A program made the translations under genes and the position numbers. A stretch of DNA of 58,019 bases from Pseudomonas guariconensis (GTDB lineage: Bacteria > Pseudomonadota > Gammaproteobacteria > Pseudomonadales > Pseudomonadaceae): contig NZ_JAMYBK010000027.1 in NCBI RefSeq assembly GCF_024127895.1, positions 1-58,019 of the forward strand. The letters are read 5' to 3'. The notes beneath the pieces are model-generated. The model had not been told where the DNA came from and made no database searches. It saw nothing but the letters and a program-made list of their open reading frames with translations. Shown one piece after another: positions 9,038 through 16,293 of the stretch (positions are counted from its first letter, which is position 1; every line of letters starts with the position of its first letter).

Positions 9038-9244
9038 TTACAAAGGCCCCAGCAGATGCACCACCAGGGACAGGACACAAACGAACAACGCCGCATCGAA
9101 CAACGCTTCGTGCCAGATCCAGCGCCCCAACGGCGTGGCCTGCACCACCAGGCGCAACAGGCCGGTCAAGACCAGCGCCATCAACACATAGACCAGGAAC
9201 GGGCTGAGCAGCACGCCACCCAGCGCCCATTCACGCAACCCCAT
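9038..9244 (-). CDS. aaeX: AaeX-like DUF1656 small membrane protein
   Basis: The 68-residue protein starts at the ATG at 9244 and has two hydrophobic helices (about 8-32 and 48-66) with the spacing typical of DUF1656/AaeX. It overlaps the end of the aaeB-like gene by 14 bases and ends 11 bases before the adaptor gene, so the three are translationally coupled. DUF1656 proteins almost always accompany FUSC-type efflux pumps. Their exact role is not established. Confidence 0.85.
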   Translation of the reverse strand: MGLREWALGGVLLSPFLVYVLMALVLTGLLRLVVQATPLGRWIWHEALFDAALFVCVLSLVVHLLGPL

Positions 9245-11219
9245 GGACGTCCTCCTGCCAGCGGCACCATTTGCCCCAGCTCCTGCGCAACTGCAGTACC
9301 GCCCCTTCGGCCAGGCGCAACGGGTCGCTCGGGGGCAGTCGGCGCAAGGCCTCGATGAACTGTTCACTGGCCGCGTCCAGGCGCTCGCCGCGCCCTGGCG
9401 CCGGCCCGCTGGCCAGCACCGCCGCCAATTGCTGCAGGTACTGGCGCTCGGCATCGCCCAGTGGCGCCTGGGCCACGGCCAGGCACATGCGCAGGTGCAC
9501 CAGCTCATCGCCGATGTCCAGGCCGTGCAGGCCATCGTCCCAGCGCTTGCGCTCGGCTTCCGGCAACTCGCTGGCATGCCGCGCCAGCTGCATCAGGCGG
9601 TCGGCCATGCGCCCGCCGAACCAGCTGTCGGCGCCACGCAGGTCACGCCGGGTCAGGCGCACCAGGTCGCCCTGGGTCGCCGCCCGCAGGCGCCTGCCAA
9701 GCCAGGCCGGGTGGCGCAGCACCAGCAGGCGGAACGCCAAGACAGCGGCGCCCACCCCGATCAGCATGGCCTGGGCACTGTTGAGCATGGTCGCCACGTC
9801 GAAGTGCATGGCATTGAGCGGCGCCACCAGGACGATGAAATGCAAGCAATAGGACGTGGCGGTCGCGCCGATGCGCGGATGGGCCATGCCCAGGGCACCG
9901 AAGAACAGCGGAACCCCCATGCCCAGGCAGAGCATGGCGAAGCTGCTCCATTGCGGCAGGAGGATCTGCCCGACGAAGAAGGCCACGGGTACCGCCAGGA
10001 GGATCCCGCGCAGGAAGCTCAAGCCGATCTGCGCGCCGTTCTCGCGGCTGGCGAACAGGCTGCAGACCACGCAGGTCAGCACCAGCCCACCCGGTGCCGA
10101 AGGCCAGGCGGTGGCCAGCCAGAAACAGGCCATCACCAGAAACGCCACGGCGCTGCGCGTGCCGAACAGCAATGCCAGCGGCACGTCGCGGTGGGCGGCA
10201 AGCCCCTGGGCCACATCCTTCGGCGCCCTGCCCGCCTCCACGTCCTGCAACGCCTGGGTGGCGGCCATGGCAAAGTCCAACAGCAAGGTCAGGCGCGCCA
10301 GGCAATAGTGTTCGGCGGAGCTGATCCGTTCGTCGTGGGCCGCGTCCCAGACACGCTGGCGCAGCAGCAACAGGCTCGGTCGATCGGGCTTGGCCAATTG
10401 CTCGCGGGCTTCATCCAGCCAGGGAGCCATCCGCTGTGCCTGGTCTTCGTCGAGCTGACGCCACTGCCGACGCACCGAGCGCGAAATGCGCAGCAGCACC
10501 ATCAGCTTCTGGCTGAGCCCACGGATGGCTCTGGCCCGTTGCCGGCCGCGATTGCCTTCGAACCAGGCATGCTCGCGCTGGGCATCGATGGCGACGATCC
10601 GTCCGAGGATCTCCAGCAGCCCCTTGCGCGCCTCGTCTTCGCCACCGAGCATGGCGCTGGAGGCTTGCAGGCCGTTCTGCCAGGCCTGGCGCGCCTGACC
10701 GCCGAGCTGTTGCTCCACCCGCATGGGCCAGAGCAAGGCGCTGGTGGCGGTGGCGCAGACGATGCCCAGGCAGATCTCGGTGCAGCGCGCCACCGCCTGG
10801 TCGAACACTTGCAAGGGATGGTCGATCGCCGGCAAGGCGATGATCGCCACGGTGTAGCCGGCCAGCACGAAGGCATAGGCCCAGGCGCTGCGCAGTTGGG
10901 TGGAGGCGGCCGTGCACAGCGCCAGCCATAGGGCCAGGGTGAGCAGGAAGAGCCAGGGCGCCTGGGCGAACAGGCCAATGAACAGCACCGACATGAAGGT
11001 CCCCACCAGGGTGCCGGCCAGGCGCGCCAGGCCCTTCTGCACCACCATGCCGGACAGCGGCTGGGCGACGATGAATGCCGTCATCAAGGCCCACGAAGGC
11101 TGCTCCAGGCCCCAACGCATGGCCAGCCACAACGCCAGGCCGCCACCGAGCAAGGTCTTGATGGCGAACTTGATGGCGAGGTCGCTGGGGGCGAACAGGG
11201 CCTTGAGGGTGATGGGCAC
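9231..11219 (-). CDS. aaeB: AaeB-like FUSC-family efflux pump subunit
   Basis: This 662-residue inner-membrane protein has two blocks of membrane helices (about residues 15-160 and 350-500), each followed by a cytoplasmic region. That is the FUSC/AaeB layout. It starts at a GTG (11219) with AAGGT seven bases upstream. It is the first gene of the operon with aaeX and aaeA. Family members export aromatic carboxylic acids and related organic acids. A 14-base perfect palindrome 74 bases upstream of the start is a candidate repressor site. Confidence 0.88.
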   Translation of the reverse strand: MPITLKALFAPSDLAIKFAIKTLLGGGLALWLAMRWGLEQPSWALMTAFIVAQPLSGMVVQKGLARLAGTLVGTFMSVLFIGLFAQAPWLFLLTLALWLALCTAASTQLRSAWAYAFVLAGYTVAIIALPAIDHPLQVFDQAVARCTEICLGIVCATATSALLWPMRVEQQLGGQARQAWQNGLQASSAMLGGEDEARKGLLEILGRIVAIDAQREHAWFEGNRGRQRARAIRGLSQKLMVLLRISRSVRRQWRQLDEDQAQRMAPWLDEAREQLAKPDRPSLLLLRQRVWDAAHDERISSAEHYCLARLTLLLDFAMAATQALQDVEAGRAPKDVAQGLAAHRDVPLALLFGTRSAVAFLVMACFWLATAWPSAPGGLVLTCVVCSLFASRENGAQIGLSFLRGILLAVPVAFFVGQILLPQWSSFAMLCLGMGVPLFFGALGMAHPRIGATATSYCLHFIVLVAPLNAMHFDVATMLNSAQAMLIGVGAAVLAFRLLVLRHPAWLGRRLRAATQGDLVRLTRRDLRGADSWFGGRMADRLMQLARHASELPEAERKRWDDGLHGLDIGDELVHLRMCLAVAQAPLGDAERQYLQQLAAVLASGPAPGRGERLDAASEQFIEALRRLPPSDPLRLAEGAVLQLRRSWGKWCRWQEDVHGVA

Positions 11220-11292
11220 GAATCGGACCTTGCGAGGGGATGGTGAATAGAAAGATAGACAACGGCGGGGAGGATAAAGCGGAAAGGGTGTA

Positions 11293-11306
11293 ATTAGCTA
11301 GCTAAT
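11293..11306. promoter_or_regulatory. SlyA/MarR-type palindrome upstream of the aaeB operon
   Basis: ATTAGCTAGCTAAT is a perfect 14-base palindrome 74 bases before the GTG of the aaeB-like gene. Its core TTAGCTAGCTAA differs by one base from TTAGCAAGCTAA, the known SlyA recognition sequence of enteric bacteria. MarR/SlyA proteins commonly control aromatic-acid efflux pumps. No marR gene lies in this window, so the regulator would act in trans. Function is inferred. Confidence 0.55.
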
Positions 11307-11417
11307 CATCTTTTTAATCGAAGAGGTTGCACCTGTCTCTAGCGGGGCCACAAAGCCCCCCAAAAGGTAGCTGAACTACCCTCGGAGCAGCCCAATGGGT
11401 CGACAAGAAATTCCAGG

Positions 11418-11444
11418 CAAAAAAATGGGCGACCGAAGTCGCCC
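11418..11444 (-). terminator. Rho-independent terminator of the CcoM-like gene
   Basis: On the minus strand GGGCGAC-TTCG-GTCGCCC forms a perfect 7-base-pair stem with a UUCG tetraloop, followed by a run of seven T residues after CA. It lies about 33 bases past the stop of the 38-residue CcoM-like gene and before the aaeB operon. Confidence 0.85.
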
Positions 11445-11477
11445 CAAATGCCTTGCGTGCTCGTGAATCCAGGAGGA

Positions 11478-11594
11478 TCAGCGCGGCTTGCGCTTGTTCG
11501 AGTCCTTCCAGATGAAAATGCCCAGACCGGCAAAGAACGCGAACATCAACCCGACCGTTACCACACCAGCGATAACCACATTGTCGAAGAACAT
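11478..11594 (-). CDS. ccoM: CcoM-like small subunit of cbb3 cytochrome oxidase
   Basis: This 38-residue protein begins MFFDNVVIAGVV, has one membrane helix (about 5-29) and ends in a basic tail (KDSNKRKPR). A strong GGGAGG ribosome site precedes the ATG. It closely resembles, from memory, CcoM, the single-helix subunit described in the Pseudomonas stutzeri cbb3 oxidase and involved in assembly or stability of the complex. The ccoNOPQ genes are not in the window, which fits the unlinked location of ccoM in P. stutzeri. Two FNR/Anr-type boxes upstream would give low-oxygen induction, as expected for a cbb3 subunit. An efficient terminator follows, so it is a single-gene unit. Confidence 0.78.
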   Translation of the reverse strand: MFFDNVVIAGVVTVGLMFAFFAGLGIFIWKDSNKRKPR

Positions 11595-11634
11595 GTCGGC
11601 CTCCCGTTTGCGCCTGCCGTTGTCCGATGGGTGC

Positions 11635-11676
11635 AAGGTAACGAATGCAGGGGGAGGGAAAATTGACCGGAGTCAA
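11635..11676 (-). promoter_or_regulatory. Anr (FNR-type) activated promoter of the CcoM-like gene
   Basis: TTGAC-CGGA-GTCAA (11663-11676) is a perfect FNR/Anr-type dyad, close to the consensus TTGAT-N4-ATCAA. Read leftwards, a possible -10 TACCTT lies at 11635-11640. A start site near 11628 would put the box centre at -41.5, the class II position from which Anr activates. The CcoM-like ATG is 34 bases further on. The geometry supports oxygen-responsive control; the start site is inferred. Confidence 0.68.
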
Positions 11677-11713
11677 TGGTGCCCGGGGCCGGGCACGCGA
11701 GGCGGGTGCAGGT

Positions 11714-11727
11714 TTGACCTGCGTCAA
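11714..11727. promoter_or_regulatory. Second Anr/FNR-type box
   Basis: TTGAC-CTGC-GTCAA is a second perfect dyad of the same type, with its centre 51 bases upstream of the first (about -92.5). It sits immediately after the stop codon of the 53-residue gene. Tandem Anr/Dnr boxes can tune activation or repression. Between the two boxes, 11679-11696 forms a GC-rich inverted repeat. Confidence 0.6.
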
Positions 11728-11730
11728 GTT

Positions 11731-11892
11731 TCAGCGCTTCTTCGGCTTGCCCTTGGGCTTTTTCTTCTTCGCCTTGCCCAACGGCATGGCCTGCTCGAAC
11801 GCCTGGCGCACTTCGTTCAGGCGCTTCTCGTTGAGGTCATGGATGCGTTTGGCGCGCTCGGCGCCGAAGTCGATCAGGTTGTCTTGGCTCAT
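11731..11892 (-). CDS. Small conserved protein with Lys-rich tail, 53 aa
   Basis: The frame runs from an ATG at 11892 to a TGA at 11731. It encodes a helical acidic/basic N-terminal part (MSQDNLIDFGAERAKRIHDL and onwards to about residue 38) and a strongly basic tail rich in Lys, Pro and Gly (about 39-53). I know this only as a conserved Pseudomonas hypothetical. The tail suggests binding to nucleic acid or another polyanion. The ribosome site is weak (GAGCC). Confidence 0.62.
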   Translation of the reverse strand: MSQDNLIDFGAERAKRIHDLNEKRLNEVRQAFEQAMPLGKAKKKKPKGKPKKR

Positions 11893-11952
11893 GGGCAGGC
11901 TCGACTGACAGCAGAGACTTGCATGATGACCGCAGGCGGCGTCCCTGGCCAG

Positions 11953-12279
11953 TCAGACTTCGATGTCGACCAGCAGGCCCTGGCGCGGGCGATCGCCCAG
12001 CGGCGCCACCGGCACGGTGTTGTCGGCATTGAGTTCATCGCCAGGCACGGCGTCGTAGCGCTCGTCCTGCGCATGCCGGCGGCGCTGCTGCTGACGGCGT
12101 TGCTCTTCGCGCAGCAGCAAGGCTTGCTCCTGGGGATCGCGCTGGTGCCGCAGGTCGATGGTGCCATCGCTGGAGGCAGGCTGCGCCGGGACCACCGGCG
12201 CAATGTCCGGGGTCGGCTTGACCGGGTCCTGTTGCGAGGTCACCGGGGCGGCGCTGATTGGAATGATCGGCGGCAGCAT
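11953..12279 (-). CDS. Conserved hypothetical protein, Pro/Gln/Arg-rich, 108 aa
   Basis: It starts at the ATG at 12279 behind an AGGAGA site. The N terminus is Pro-rich (MLPPIIPISAAPV). A central charged stretch rich in Gln and Arg (about 45-72) is likely to be a helix or coiled coil, and the protein ends GLLVDIEV. There is no catalytic motif and the protein is probably largely disordered. From memory, homologues in Pseudomonas genomes are sometimes labelled aspartate-semialdehyde dehydrogenase; nothing in the sequence supports that enzyme, which is about 370 residues long. Function unknown. Confidence 0.68.
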   Translation of the reverse strand: MLPPIIPISAAPVTSQQDPVKPTPDIAPVVPAQPASSDGTIDLRHQRDPQEQALLLREEQRRQQQRRRHAQDERYDAVPGDELNADNTVPVAPLGDRPRQGLLVDIEV

Positions 12280-12387
12280 GCAATTGTCTCCTGTGACCCT
12301 TGTATCGGCCGGCCATCAGCCACCTTGAACCTTCACGCACAGGATTGTGCGGGGCGTCACAACAGCGCCGAGGCCGCCAGAACGATC

Positions 12388-13080
12388 TCAGCCGGCAGCA
12401 TCGTCCAGTTCGTCGTCGGTCGGCGGCCCGCCTTCGCTCCACGGCCGCTTGTAGACCTGCAGCCAGACCGCATCCATGTGCTCGCGCAACACGGGCGAGG
12501 CATTCTTCAACGAAGCGCTGTCGTGGCGCTCGCCGCCGATGGGCTCCTCGCCCGACGGAGTGACCAGCGACTGCCCGGTGATGGTATAGACCGCCTGGCC
12601 CTGGCGCATCTCGATGGCGATGTCGTGGGGATCGATGCCACCGCCGCAGAAGGCATGGCTGGCCACGGTCACCTCGGCGACACCGTCCTTGTCGAGGTCG
12701 CTGACGTCACTGACATCGGTATAGAAGTCCACATCCAGGTCCAGGCCCGGGCAGGTGGTTTCCTGCTCGCTCTGCCAACGCGGCGTGAACAGATCGCCAT
12801 CGGCGCGGCCATACAAGGTGGCCTTGAGCACCACCTGGTCGACCTCCTGCTCGGCCTGCGCGTCGGTGGCCTGGCCATCGCTGCGGCTGAGCACCAGCAG
12901 ACCCTCGCCATCGCGGTCGCGAAAGTGCACGCTCTTGATCGGCGTGCGCACGCCCAGCACTTCCAGTTGCTCGACCGGAATCGGCGGCAGGGTCTGGAAA
13001 CCCTGCTGCTCGCAGGCGGCCAGCGACAGCAGGCCGCCCATGGCCAGGGAGGCATTCAACCAGCGGTGCTTGGCAGGCAT
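12388..13080 (-). CDS. Putative lipoprotein with a Ca-binding-like loop
   Basis: A signal peptide (MPAKHRWLNASLAMGG...) ends in the lipobox LAAC, so the mature protein should be lipidated. It has about 230 residues. The mature part contains a DLDKDGVAEV motif that resembles the Asp-rich calcium loop of FG-GAP/VCBS-type repeats. I start it at the ATG at 13080. A TTG four codons upstream lies too close to the GGAGG site. It diverges from rapA. The exact function is unknown. Confidence 0.72.
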   Translation of the reverse strand: MPAKHRWLNASLAMGGLLSLAACEQQGFQTLPPIPVEQLEVLGVRTPIKSVHFRDRDGEGLLVLSRSDGQATDAQAEQEVDQVVLKATLYGRADGDLFTPRWQSEQETTCPGLDLDVDFYTDVSDVSDLDKDGVAEVTVASHAFCGGGIDPHDIAIEMRQGQAVYTITGQSLVTPSGEEPIGGERHDSASLKNASPVLREHMDAVWLQVYKRPWSEGGPPTDDELDDAAG

Positions 13081-13198
13081 GTCGGCGCGCAACCCTCCTC
13101 GGCAAGACGGTATTCGTCGATGAAGCAGCTAGACTCTTTGGTCTACCGGGCCTATCCGTTAACATAGCCGGCTTTTTCATCGCGGGAGTTCAGGCAGT

Positions 13199-16045
13199 AT
13201 GGCGCAGCAGTATCAACCGGGGCAACGCTGGATCAGCGACAGCGAAGCCGAGCTCGGCCTGGGGACCATCCTGGCGCAGGATGGCCGCCTGCTGACCGTG
13301 CTCTACCCGGCCACTGGCGACACCCGCCAATATTCCCTGCGCAATGCGCCGCTGACCCGCGTACGCTTTTCGCCCGGTGACCAGATCACCCACTTCGACG
13401 GCTGGAAACTGACCGTGCGCGAGGTCGAGGACGCCGATGGCCTGCTGGTCTACCACGGCCTCGACAACCAGAACCAGCCGCGTGTCCTGCCGGAAACCCA
13501 GCTGTCCAACTTCATCCAGTTCCGCCTGGCCAGCGACCGTCTGTTCGCCGGCCAGATCGACCCGCTGCCGTGGTTTTCCCTGCGCTACAACACCCTGCAG
13601 CACACCAGCAAGCAGATGCTGTCGTCGCTGTGGGGCCTGGGCGGTTGCCGCGCCCAGCCCATCGCCCACCAGTTGCACATCGCCCGCGAGGTGGCCGACC
13701 GTATCGCCCCGCGTGTGCTGCTGGCCGACGAAGTGGGCCTGGGCAAGACCATCGAGGCAGGCCTGGTGATCCATCGCCAGTTGCTCTGCGGACGCGCCAG
13801 CCGCGTGCTCATCCTGGTCCCGGAGAACCTCCAGCATCAATGGCTGGTGGAAATGCGCCGGCGCTTCAACCTGCAGGTGGCACTGTTCGATGCCGAGCGC
13901 TTCATCGAGAGCGACGCCAGCAACCCGTTCGAAGATGCCCAGTTGGCGCTGGTGGCCCTGGAGTGGCTGGTCGACGACGAAAAGGCCCAGGATGCCCTGT
14001 TCGCCGCGGGCTGGGACCTGCTGGTGGTCGACGAGGCCCACCACCTGGTCTGGCACGAGGAGCAGGCCAGCCCCGAGTACACCCTGGTCGAGCAACTGGC
14101 CCAGGTCATCCCTGGCGTGCTGCTGCTGACCGCCACCCCCGAGCAACTGGGCCAGGACAGCCACTTCGCCCGCCTGCGCCTGCTCGACCCCAACCGATTC
14201 CACGACCTGGCCGCGTTCCGCGCCGAGAGCGAGCACTATCGCCCGGTGGCCGAAGCGGTACAGGAACTGCTCGATGAGGGCCGCCTGTCGCCCAAGGCCC
14301 ACGCCACCATCGAAGGCTTCCTCGGTGCCGAAGGCGAAACCCTGCTGGCCGCGGTCAGCGCTGGCGACAGCCAGGCCAACGCACGCCTGATCCGCGAACT
14401 GCTCGACCGCCACGGCACCGGGCGGGTGCTGTTTCGCAACACCCGCGCGGCGATCCAGGGCTTCCCGGAACGCCAGTTGCACCCCTACCCGCTGGCCAAC
14501 CCGGAGCAGTACCGCGACCTGCCCAACGGCGAGCACGCCGAGCTGTACCCGGAGGTGGCCTTCCAGGCCCAGGGCGAAACCAGCGACGACGAGCGCTGGT
14601 GGCGCTTCGACCCACGGGTCGACTGGCTGATCGATACCCTGAAGATGCTCAAGCGCACCAAGGTCCTGGTGATCTGCGCCCACGCCGAGACCGCCATGGA
14701 CCTGGAGGACGCCCTGCGCGTGCGCTCCGGCATCCCGGCCACGGTGTTCCATGAAGGCATGAGCATCCTCGAGCGCGACCGTGCCGCGGCCTACTTCGCC
14801 GACGAGGAGTTCGGCGCCCAGGTACTGATCTGTTCGGAAATCGGCAGCGAGGGGCGCAACTTCCAGTTCGCCCATCACCTGGTGATGTTCGACCTGCCGG
14901 CCCACCCGGACCTGCTCGAACAGCGGATCGGCCGCCTCGACCGGATCGGCCAGAAACACACCATCGAACTGCACGTGCCCTACCTGCAGGACAGCCCCCA
15001 GGAACGCCTGTTCCAGTGGTACCACCTGGGCCTGAACGCCTTCCTCGCCACCTGCCCGACCGGCAATGCCCTGCAGCACCGTTTCGGCCCGCGCCTGCTG
15101 CCGATGCTCGAAGCCGGCGACGGCAGCGCCTGGGACAAGCTGGTGGCCGAGGCGCGCGCCGAGCGCGAGCGCCTGGAAGCCGAGCTGCACAGCGGCCGCG
15201 ACCGCCTGCTGGAGCTCAACTCGGGCGGTGCCGGCGAAGGCCAGGCCCTGGTCGAGGCGATCCTCGAGCAGGATGACCAGTTCGCCCTGCCGATCTATAT
15301 GGAAACCCTGTTCGACGCCTTCGGCATCGACAGCGAGGACCATTCGGAAAACGCCCTGATCCTCAAGCCGAGCGAGAAGATGCTCGACGCCAGCTTCCCG
15401 CTGGGCGACGAGGAAGGCGTGACCATCACCTACGACCGTGGCCAGGCCCTGTCCCGCGAGGACATGCAGTTCCTGACCTGGGAACACCCGATGGTCCAGG
15501 GCGGCATGGACCTGGTGCTGTCCGGCTCCATGGGCAACACCGCCGTGGCGCTGATCAAGAACAAGGCGCTCAAGCCCGGCACCGTGCTGCTCGAGCTGCT
15601 CTACGTCAGCGAAGTGGTTGCCCCGCGCCACCTGCAACTGGGCCGCTACCTGCCATCGGCAGCCTTGCGCTGCCTGCTCGATGCCAACGGCAACGACCTG
15701 GCGCCTCGCGTGGCCTTCGAGACCCTCAACGACCAGTTGGAGAGCGTGCCCAAGGCCAGCGCCAACAAGTTCGTCCAGGCCCAGCGTGACGTACTGGCCA
15801 AGCGCATTGCCGGTGGCGAAGCCAAGGTCATGCCCACGCACGAGGAGCGGGTGGCCGAAGCCCAGCGACGCCTCGCCGCCGAGGCCGACGAAGAGCTGGC
15901 CCGCCTGACGGCGCTCAAGGCGGTCAACCCAAGCGTGCGCGACAGCGAGATCGACGCCTTGCGCAAGCAGCGCGAGGATGGCCTGGCCATGCTGGAGAAG
16001 GCCGCCCTGCGCCTGGAGGCGATCCGCGTGCTGGTCGCGGGCTGA
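13199..16045 (+). CDS. rapA: RNA polymerase-associated ATPase RapA (HepA)
   Basis: This 948-residue protein has the length and layout of RapA. N-terminal Tudor-like domains (about 1-110) bind core RNA polymerase. A Swi2/Snf2 ATPase follows, with DEVGLGKT at 177-184 and DEAH at 278-281; motif VI QRIGRLDRIGQ lies in the second RecA-like lobe. The C-terminal region is RapA-specific. RapA uses ATP hydrolysis to recycle RNA polymerase stalled after termination. It stands alone on the plus strand. A long hairpin repeat about 24 bases after its stop may serve as its terminator. Confidence 0.96.
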   Translation: MAQQYQPGQRWISDSEAELGLGTILAQDGRLLTVLYPATGDTRQYSLRNAPLTRVRFSPGDQITHFDGWKLTVREVEDADGLLVYHGLDNQNQPRVLPETQLSNFIQFRLASDRLFAGQIDPLPWFSLRYNTLQHTSKQMLSSLWGLGGCRAQPIAHQLHIAREVADRIAPRVLLADEVGLGKTIEAGLVIHRQLLCGRASRVLILVPENLQHQWLVEMRRRFNLQVALFDAERFIESDASNPFEDAQLALVALEWLVDDEKAQDALFAAGWDLLVVDEAHHLVWHEEQASPEYTLVEQLAQVIPGVLLLTATPEQLGQDSHFARLRLLDPNRFHDLAAFRAESEHYRPVAEAVQELLDEGRLSPKAHATIEGFLGAEGETLLAAVSAGDSQANARLIRELLDRHGTGRVLFRNTRAAIQGFPERQLHPYPLANPEQYRDLPNGEHAELYPEVAFQAQGETSDDERWWRFDPRVDWLIDTLKMLKRTKVLVICAHAETAMDLEDALRVRSGIPATVFHEGMSILERDRAAAYFADEEFGAQVLICSEIGSEGRNFQFAHHLVMFDLPAHPDLLEQRIGRLDRIGQKHTIELHVPYLQDSPQERLFQWYHLGLNAFLATCPTGNALQHRFGPRLLPMLEAGDGSAWDKLVAEARAERERLEAELHSGRDRLLELNSGGAGEGQALVEAILEQDDQFALPIYMETLFDAFGIDSEDHSENALILKPSEKMLDASFPLGDEEGVTITYDRGQALSREDMQFLTWEHPMVQGGMDLVLSGSMGNTAVALIKNKALKPGTVLLELLYVSEVVAPRHLQLGRYLPSAALRCLLDANGNDLAPRVAFETLNDQLESVPKASANKFVQAQRDVLAKRIAGGEAKVMPTHEERVAEAQRRLAAEADEELARLTALKAVNPSVRDSEIDALRKQREDGLAMLEKAALRLEAIRVLVAG

Positions 16046-16068
16046 TGCCTTAGTACATGCAACATGCT

Positions 16069-16122
16069 GGGGCCGCTTCGTGCCCATCGCTGGCAAGCTG
16101 GCGATGGGCACGAAGCAGCCCC
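16069..16122. repeat. REP-type inverted repeat / possible terminator of rapA
   Basis: Arms GGGGCCGCTTCGTGCCCATCGC (16069-16090, 22 bases) and 16101-16122 are near-perfect inverted copies around a 10-base loop. The arm belongs to the same REP family found elsewhere in the window. A hairpin this close to the rapA stop could stop transcription or protect the 3' end. Confidence 0.75.
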
Positions 16123-16293
16123 ATGGAATTTCCCACCGCCCTTAGATCTCCCCGCTATCACGCCAATATCCAAATGATTGAAATCAAAGTGCCATCAATC
16201 AGGAAGGCTTAATCACCCGTTCCTATACTGCTGCTCAACGGTCTCCGTGAAGACTTCCTGGAGACGCGCGAGAACTCGACGAAGAGGCAAGCA

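Noticed and set aside
9243..10931. A 562-codon plus-strand frame opposite the aaeB-like gene
   Set aside because: Gln/His/Arg-rich antisense shadow; the minus-strand pump gene explains the region.
11679..11696. Terminator between the 53-residue gene and the CcoM-like gene
   Set aside because: The GC-rich inverted repeat has no T-run on either strand and lies between the two Anr boxes.
13190..16111. A 973-residue open frame on the minus strand opposite rapA
   Set aside because: It mirrors rapA codon by codon, has the His/Gln/Val-rich composition of antisense high-GC frames and contains no domain. rapA is certain.
16177..16188. FNR/Anr box upstream of the MHYT gene
   Set aside because: ATTGAAATCAAA has the two half-sites only two bases apart instead of four.
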